A stretch of DNA of 9,878 nt from JAISJU01 sp031555675. GTDB taxonomy: Bacteria; Bacteroidota; Bacteroidia; Bacteroidales; Paludibacteraceae. A program made the position numbers and the translations under genes. The notes beneath the pieces are model-generated. The model ran no database searches. It was not told the DNA's origin and was given only the letters and a program-made list of their open reading frames with translations. Positions 6,528 through 9,878 of the stretch are shown piece after piece (within the stretch, counting starts at the first letter, position 1; the number at the start of each line of letters is the position of its first letter). The stretch is taken from contig JAVBUB010000037.1 of the NCBI GenBank assembly GCA_031555675.1, forward strand, positions 1 through 9,878, in the 5' to 3' direction.

Positions 6528-7221
6528 CATTCAACAAATTAATGGTATGACAGGCTACAATTCCCGCAGTTTCGGTTCTTAACCGGCTATTGCCCAATGA
6601 TATGGGTTTGAAGTCGTTTTTTAAGGCCAATGCTACTTCTTCTTCGCTGAAATCGCCTTCGGGGCCGATTAATACAAGAGCATTACTCTCTTTGTTATAA
6701 GCCTGTTGCAACAATGTTTTCTGGTCATCATAGCAATGGGCAATAAATTTATCATTGTCGTTGTTTTGCTTCATCAGCTTTTCAACGGTAATAGCTTCGT
6801 TTAATTTCGGCAAATAGGCTTTAATAGATTGTTTCATGGCCGAAACAATCACTTTTTCCAATCGTTCGGGTTTTATGATTTTGCGTTCCGAGAAACGGCA
6901 AATAATAGGTGTAATTTCGTCAATACCTATTTCGGTGGCTTTCTCGAGAAACCACTCCAACCGTTCTATGTTTTTGGTGGGTGCAATGGCGATGTGCAGG
7001 TAATGGTTACGTTTGTTAAAACCTTGTGTAGTTTTGGTAATTTTTACTTCGCAGTGTTTGGGGTGGGGATGAGTAATTTGGGCTTCATAAAATCCACCTG
7101 TTCCGTCTATTAATTGAATCATATCTCCACTTTTCATGCGCAGCACTTTTATGGCATGCATGGATTCTTCTTCGGGCAGAAAAAGGGATTGGGAGATATG
7201 AGGGGTGTAGAACAGGTTCAT
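6496..7221 (-). CDS. rsmE: 16S rRNA m3U1498 methyltransferase
   Basis: RsmE transfers a methyl group from S-adenosylmethionine to N3 of U1498 in 16S rRNA of the assembled small subunit. The 241-residue protein has the N-terminal PUA-like domain, with the conserved HAIKVLRMKSGD (22-33), then the SPOUT knotted domain: IAPTKNIERLEWFLEKATEIGI (79-100), FSERK (110-114), MKQSIKAYLP (129-138), the cofactor-binding IGPEGDF (185-191) and the knot LGNSRLRTETA (209-219). IGPEGDF replaces the commoner IGPEGGF. Family members normally end soon after the CHTINLL helix; here about ten further residues (ESPLNPPWGT) and the TAA come from the inverted repeat that follows, so the native end was probably replaced. 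The start ATG begins the expected MNLFYTP. The gene lies 91 bases after folD and 99 bases before iorB on the same strand. Confidence 0.92.
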   Translation of the reverse strand: MNLFYTPHISQSLFLPEEESMHAIKVLRMKSGDMIQLIDGTGGFYEAQITHPHPKHCEVKITKTTQGFNKRNHYLHIAIAPTKNIERLEWFLEKATEIGIDEITPIICRFSERKIIKPERLEKVIVSAMKQSIKAYLPKLNEAITVEKLMKQNNDNDKFIAHCYDDQKTLLQQAYNKESNALVLIGPEGDFSEEEVALALKNDFKPISLGNSRLRTETAGIVACHTINLLNESPLNPPWGT

Positions 7222-7224
7222 CGA

Positions 7225-7308
7225 AAAAAATGAAAAGATGAAAGGAATGAAGAAGATGAAAGCAATTATTAAACTATTTTTTCATTACTTTTATTTTCTT
7301 CATTTTTT
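7225..7308. repeat. Imperfect inverted repeat, purine-rich, folD-rsmE spacer
   Basis: The arm at 7225-7254 (AAAAAATGAAAAGATGAAAG, then GAATGAAGAA) is imperfectly complementary to the arm at about 7277-7308, around a loop of roughly 22 bases. About four in five positions pair, with one gap. It fills almost the whole spacer between the folD stop and the rsmE start. Simple ATGAA-rich sequence may inflate the apparent pairing. It could act as a weak terminator or a dispersed repeat, but it may also be chance low complexity. Confidence 0.45.
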
Positions 7309-7312
7309 AATT

Positions 7313-8188
7313 TTATTGATATACTTCTTTCTTGGCTGACAGTAAAGTGTTCTTCAATAGTGAAACAATCGTCATGGGGCCAACACCGCCGGGAACGGGT
7401 GTAATGTAAGAGCATTTGGGCGCTACTTCATTGAATTTTACGTCGCCGGTAAGTTTAAAACCCGATTTTGTTTCGGTAGAAGCTACACGGGTAGTACCTA
7501 CGTCGATAATTACCGCGCCTTCTTTTACCATGTCGGCTGTTAAGAATTCGGGCATACCCAACGCGGCAATAATAATATCGGCCTGTAAACAAATTTCTTT
7601 GATGTTTTTGGTACGGCTATGGCAAATGGTTACCGTGGCATCAATGCCTTTTTGAAGCATAAGGGTGGCCACTGGTTTGCCTACAATATTGCTACGCCCA
7701 ATAACAACGCAATGCTTGCCCGACGTTTCTATTTTATAGCGTTTAATCAGCTCTATAATTCCTGAAGGAGTGGCCGAAACGTAGCAAGGTAATCCAATAG
7801 ACATACGTCCTACGTTGATAGGGTGGAATCCGTCCACATCTTTTCTGTAATCAATGGCTTCGATTACCTTTTGTTCTGAAATATGTTTAGGCAAAGGAAG
7901 CTGAACAATAAAGCCGTCTAGGTCCGGATCGTTATTCAGTTTTTCTATTTCATCCAGCAATTGCATTTCTGTAATAGAATCTTCGAATGCTATTTTCGTT
8001 GATTTAAATCCAACCTGTTCGCACGATTTTACTTTATGAGAAACATATGTTTCGCTACCACCATCATGTCCAACTATAATTACTGCCAAATGTGGCTGTT
8101 TACAGCCTGTGGCAATCATGTTTTTTACTTCTTCGGCTATTTCGGCTTTAACCTGATCTGCTATAAATTTTCCGTCAATTAAGTTCAT
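7313..8188 (-). CDS. folD: Bifunctional methylene-THF dehydrogenase/cyclohydrolase
   Basis: FolD interconverts 5,10-methylene-, 5,10-methenyl- and 10-formyl-tetrahydrofolate in the cytoplasm, using NADP(H), and supplies one-carbon units for purines and formyl-Met-tRNA. The 291-residue protein shows the complete family pattern: the catalytic site YVSHKVKSCEQVGF with Tyr48 and Lys52, DGFIVQLPLP (91-100), the DVDGFHPINVGRM signature (117-129), a Rossmann domain with VVIGRSNIVGKPVA (161-174), VTICHSRTKNI (186-196), ADIIIAALGMP (203-213), GAVIIDVGTTR (224-234) and the C-terminal YITPVPGGVGPMTIVSLL signature (261-278). Length is normal and no key residue is missing. It follows ffh on the same strand across an 88-base spacer containing an 18-bp inverted repeat. 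The ffh-folD order is, to my recollection, common in Bacteroidales. Confidence 0.96.
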   Translation of the reverse strand: MNLIDGKFIADQVKAEIAEEVKNMIATGCKQPHLAVIIVGHDGGSETYVSHKVKSCEQVGFKSTKIAFEDSITEMQLLDEIEKLNNDPDLDGFIVQLPLPKHISEQKVIEAIDYRKDVDGFHPINVGRMSIGLPCYVSATPSGIIELIKRYKIETSGKHCVVIGRSNIVGKPVATLMLQKGIDATVTICHSRTKNIKEICLQADIIIAALGMPEFLTADMVKEGAVIIDVGTTRVASTETKSGFKLTGDVKFNEVAPKCSYITPVPGGVGPMTIVSLLKNTLLSAKKEVYQ

Positions 8189-8201
8189 ACGTTATCGTTT
8201 T

Positions 8202-8276
8202 AAGTAATAAGTTTTAAGTAGTAAGTGAAGAATAAATAATAATGATTGGCGACCCCCAACTTAAAACTTATTACTT
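8202..8276. repeat. Perfect 18-bp inverted repeat between ffh and folD
   Basis: AAGTAATAAGTTTTAAGT (8202-8219) and ACTTAAAACTTATTACTT (8259-8276) are exact reverse complements, separated by 39 bases. The right arm ends at the base next to the ffh stop codon (TAA, 8277-8279 on the plus strand as TTA). In the leftward transcript the distal arm is followed by AAAACG rather than a U run, so it is not a standard terminator for ffh. It looks like an inserted dispersed repeat, or an mRNA stem separating ffh from folD. Confidence 0.75.
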
Positions 8277-9587
8277 TTATTTCATTTTAAATGGATTTTT
8301 GCTTTGGGTAACCATTTTCATCATTTTACGGGTTTGGTCGAACTGTTTCATCAAACGGTTTACTTCCTGAACCGAAGTACCGCTTCCCTTGGCAATCCTA
8401 TCGCGTCTATTCCCATTCAGGATGCTTGGATTCTCGCGTTCTGCGGGAGTCATGGAGTGAATAATGGCTTCGATACCTTTAAACGCATCATCATCAATAT
8501 CAATATCTTTCAACGCTTTACCAACTCCGGGAATCATACCTGCCAAATCTTTAAGGTTACCCATTTTCTTGATTTGATTGATTTGGCTCAAAAAGTCGTT
8601 GAAGTCGAATTGATTTTTGGCAATTTTCTTTTGAAGTTTTTTGGCTTCTTCCTCGTCATATTGTTCTTGCGCGCGCTCTACAAACGATACAATATCACCC
8701 ATTCCCAAAATACGGTCGGCCATACGTTCGGGGTGGAATACATCGATAGCGTCCATTTTCTCACCTGTTCCGACAAATTTAATGGGTTTGTTTACTACCG
8801 ATCGGATAGACAAGGCGGCACCACCCCGGGTATCACCATCCAACTTGGTAAGGATAACACCATCAAAATCCAATGTATCGTTAAATTCTTTGGCGGTATT
8901 TACAGCATCTTGTCCGGTCATGGAGTCAACCACAAATAAGATTTCCTGTGGTTTCACGGTAGCTTTGATGGCAGCAATTTCTTTCATCATCACTTCGTCA
9001 ATAGCCAAACGTCCGGCGGTATCTATAATGACCAGATCGTTTCCGTTTTGTTTGGCAAACTTAATGGCATTTTCGGCAATGGCTACCGGATTTTTATTTT
9101 CAGGTTCCGAATATACAGGTACGCCAATCTGTTCTCCAAGTACTTTTAACTGCTCAATAGCCGCAGGGCGGTATACGTCGCCGGCAACCAACAGAGGATG
9201 TTTGCCTCGTTTGCTTTTCAGCATATTGGCCAATTTCCCGGAAAAAGTAGTCTTACCGGAACCTTGTAACCCTGACATTAAGATAACGGCTGGCGAGCCT
9301 TTTATATTGATATCCACGCTGGTTCCACCCATTAATTCGGCCAACTCATCATGAACAATTTTAATCATCATTTCGCTAGGACGTACGGCTGTAAGTACCT
9401 GTTGTCCCATCGCCTTTTCGCGTACCGTTTCGGTAAACGTTTTGGCTGTTTTATAATTTACGTCGGCATTCAATAATGCTTTACGTACTTCTTTAAGCGT
9501 TTCGGCTACATTTATTTCGGTTATTCTGCCTTGCCCTTTTAAAACCTTAAACGAGCGGTCGAGTCTTTCACTTAAACTTTCGAACAT
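8277..9587 (-). CDS. ffh: Signal recognition particle GTPase Ffh (SRP54)
   Basis: Ffh binds signal sequences emerging from the ribosome and, with 4.5S RNA and the receptor FtsY, delivers nascent chains to the SecYEG membrane translocon. The 436-residue protein begins with the N-domain helix MFESLSERLDRSF. The G domain carries the P-loop GLQGSGKTT (106-114), AGDVYRPAAIEQLK (135-148), DTAGR (189-193), TKLDGDTRGG (247-256) and the closing GTGEKMDAIDVFHPERMADRILGMGDI (273-299). The Met-rich M domain (about 300-430) includes the MGNLKDLAGMIPG finger region and the RNA-binding SGTSVQEVNRLMKQF (402-416). Length is typical. The start is set by the N-domain and lies about 29 bases after a promoter -7 box. 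The last residues, NPFKMK, are followed at once by an inverted repeat. Confidence 0.97.
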   Translation of the reverse strand: MFESLSERLDRSFKVLKGQGRITEINVAETLKEVRKALLNADVNYKTAKTFTETVREKAMGQQVLTAVRPSEMMIKIVHDELAELMGGTSVDINIKGSPAVILMSGLQGSGKTTFSGKLANMLKSKRGKHPLLVAGDVYRPAAIEQLKVLGEQIGVPVYSEPENKNPVAIAENAIKFAKQNGNDLVIIDTAGRLAIDEVMMKEIAAIKATVKPQEILFVVDSMTGQDAVNTAKEFNDTLDFDGVILTKLDGDTRGGAALSIRSVVNKPIKFVGTGEKMDAIDVFHPERMADRILGMGDIVSFVERAQEQYDEEEAKKLQKKIAKNQFDFNDFLSQINQIKKMGNLKDLAGMIPGVGKALKDIDIDDDAFKGIEAIIHSMTPAERENPSILNGNRRDRIAKGSGTSVQEVNRLMKQFDQTRKMMKMVTQSKNPFKMK

Positions 9588-9615
9588 ATCTTTTTCTTTA
9601 TTTTTTATGGAATTG

Positions 9616-9647
9616 CAAAAGTAGAAAAAAGTAAACCAGTAGGCAAG
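9616..9647 (-). promoter_or_regulatory. Bacteroidota-type promoter of ffh
   Basis: On the minus strand the sequence reads CTTG (9647-9644), 20 bases, then TACTTTTG (9623-9616). The second box is an exact match to the Bacteroidota -7 consensus TAnnTTTG, and the first matches the -33 TTTG in three of four positions, at about the expected spacing. Transcription would begin a few bases further on, near 9609, giving a 5' leader of roughly 20 bases before the ffh ATG. The boxes are seen directly; activity is inferred from the known consensus for the primary sigma factor of this phylum. Confidence 0.6.
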
Positions 9648-9667
9648 AAAACAGATATTAAAATCAC

Positions 9668-9699
9668 ACCTCTCCCTCCGCCCTCTCCACAGGAGAGGG
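9668..9699. repeat. GAGAGGG-type hairpin repeat upstream of ffh
   Basis: CCCTCTCC (9681-9688), a 3-base loop ACA and GGAGAGGG (9692-9699) form a perfect 8-bp GC-rich hairpin in otherwise AT-rich DNA. It is preceded by a further pyrimidine-rich copy, CCTCTCCCTCC (9669-9679). The composition contrasts sharply with its surroundings and resembles a dispersed repeat seen in Bacteroidota genomes (from memory). It lies 38 bases beyond the stop of the SDR-like gene and upstream of the ffh promoter, so it could also end that gene's transcript, though no long T run follows on the minus strand. Confidence 0.6.
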
Positions 9700-9736
9700 A
9701 ACTATGGTAACTGAATCTGTTGAATAGCCAAGATAA

Positions 9737-9877
9737 TCATCCTTTTGCTAAAATAACGATATCTTTTACTTCAAGTATTTGTTTATAATATCCTTTTAAT
9801 GCACTATTAATCATAGCTAATCCTATCTCTTGCATGGTACATGATTTACCCGGCATTACCAATCGTAATACAGGATA
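9737..9877 (-). CDS. C-terminal end of atypical SDR/epimerase-like oxidoreductase
   Basis: An open frame enters from the right window edge and ends at TGA (9737-9739), leaving 46 residues. The segment YPVLRLVMPGKSC, then TMQEIGLAMINSALKGYYKQ and ILEVKDI matches the conserved C-terminus of atypical short-chain dehydrogenase/NAD(P)-dependent epimerase-like proteins. In these a Pro-containing loop is followed by a helix of the form EIGxAMIxxAxxG and a final LExxDI motif. The Rossmann domain and start codon lie outside the window, so substrate and cofactor cannot be judged. It is co-oriented with ffh but separated from it by 149 bases that hold a hairpin repeat and the ffh promoter, so the two are probably transcribed independently. 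The identification rests on a short tail only. Confidence 0.6.
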   Translation of the reverse strand, partial: YPVLRLVMPGKSCTMQEIGLAMINSALKGYYKQILEVKDIVILAKG

Positions 9878-9878
9878 C

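Noticed and set aside
6829..7113. Plus-strand 94-codon open frame opposite rsmE
   Set aside because: It is fully contained in the conserved catalytic part of rsmE, and its sequence resembles no known family.
8304..9354. Long plus-strand open frames opposite ffh
   Set aside because: ffh is an unambiguous full-length match on the minus strand, and the antisense products show no recognisable domain.

Overview
The window looks like chromosomal DNA of a Bacteroidota bacterium, probably a member of the Bacteroidales. It is AT-rich. Its proteins have Bacteroidota-type family members (DUF3857/transglutaminase pair, DUF2092, DUF6515, an indolepyruvate oxidoreductase beta subunit, an ffh-folD neighbourhood). 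Shine-Dalgarno sites are weak or absent, and the one clear promoter fits the Bacteroidota -33/-7 pattern (TTTG-like box, then TAnnTTTG) rather than the E. coli pattern. The species cannot be named from this sequence alone.

Rightward half (1-5709). Two large exported proteins are encoded in tandem, 22 bases apart. The first, cut at its 5' side by the window edge, is a DUF3857/transglutaminase-like protein with an apparently intact Cys-His-Asp triad. The second has the same general architecture, but the transglutaminase-like region has lost the Cys and His, so it looks like a pseudo-enzyme partner. A 544-base spacer follows. It holds the decayed start of an insertion-sequence transposase (zinc-knuckle motif broken by an in-frame TGA) behind a strong stem-loop. 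Next come a DUF2092 (LolA-like) periplasmic protein and a Pro/His/Tyr-rich DUF6515 protein, which plausibly form a small envelope operon.

Leftward half (5812-9878). Five genes lie on the minus strand. In transcription order they are the last 46 codons of an atypical SDR/epimerase-like oxidoreductase, ffh (SRP GTPase), folD (C1-folate metabolism), rsmE (16S rRNA m3U1498 methyltransferase) and iorB (2-oxoacid:ferredoxin oxidoreductase beta subunit). They converge on the rightward genes at a 13-bp inverted repeat ending in a T run, a likely terminator. ffh has its own recognisable promoter.

The main structural observation is that every spacer in the leftward block carries a different inverted repeat, several lying flush against stop codons. 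In rsmE the repeat runs into the reading frame and supplies the last residues and the stop codon. These look like Bacteroidota dispersed intergenic repeats. I see no CRISPR array, tRNA, rRNA, intact mobile element or defence locus. Most of the window is ordinary housekeeping plus poorly characterised envelope genes.
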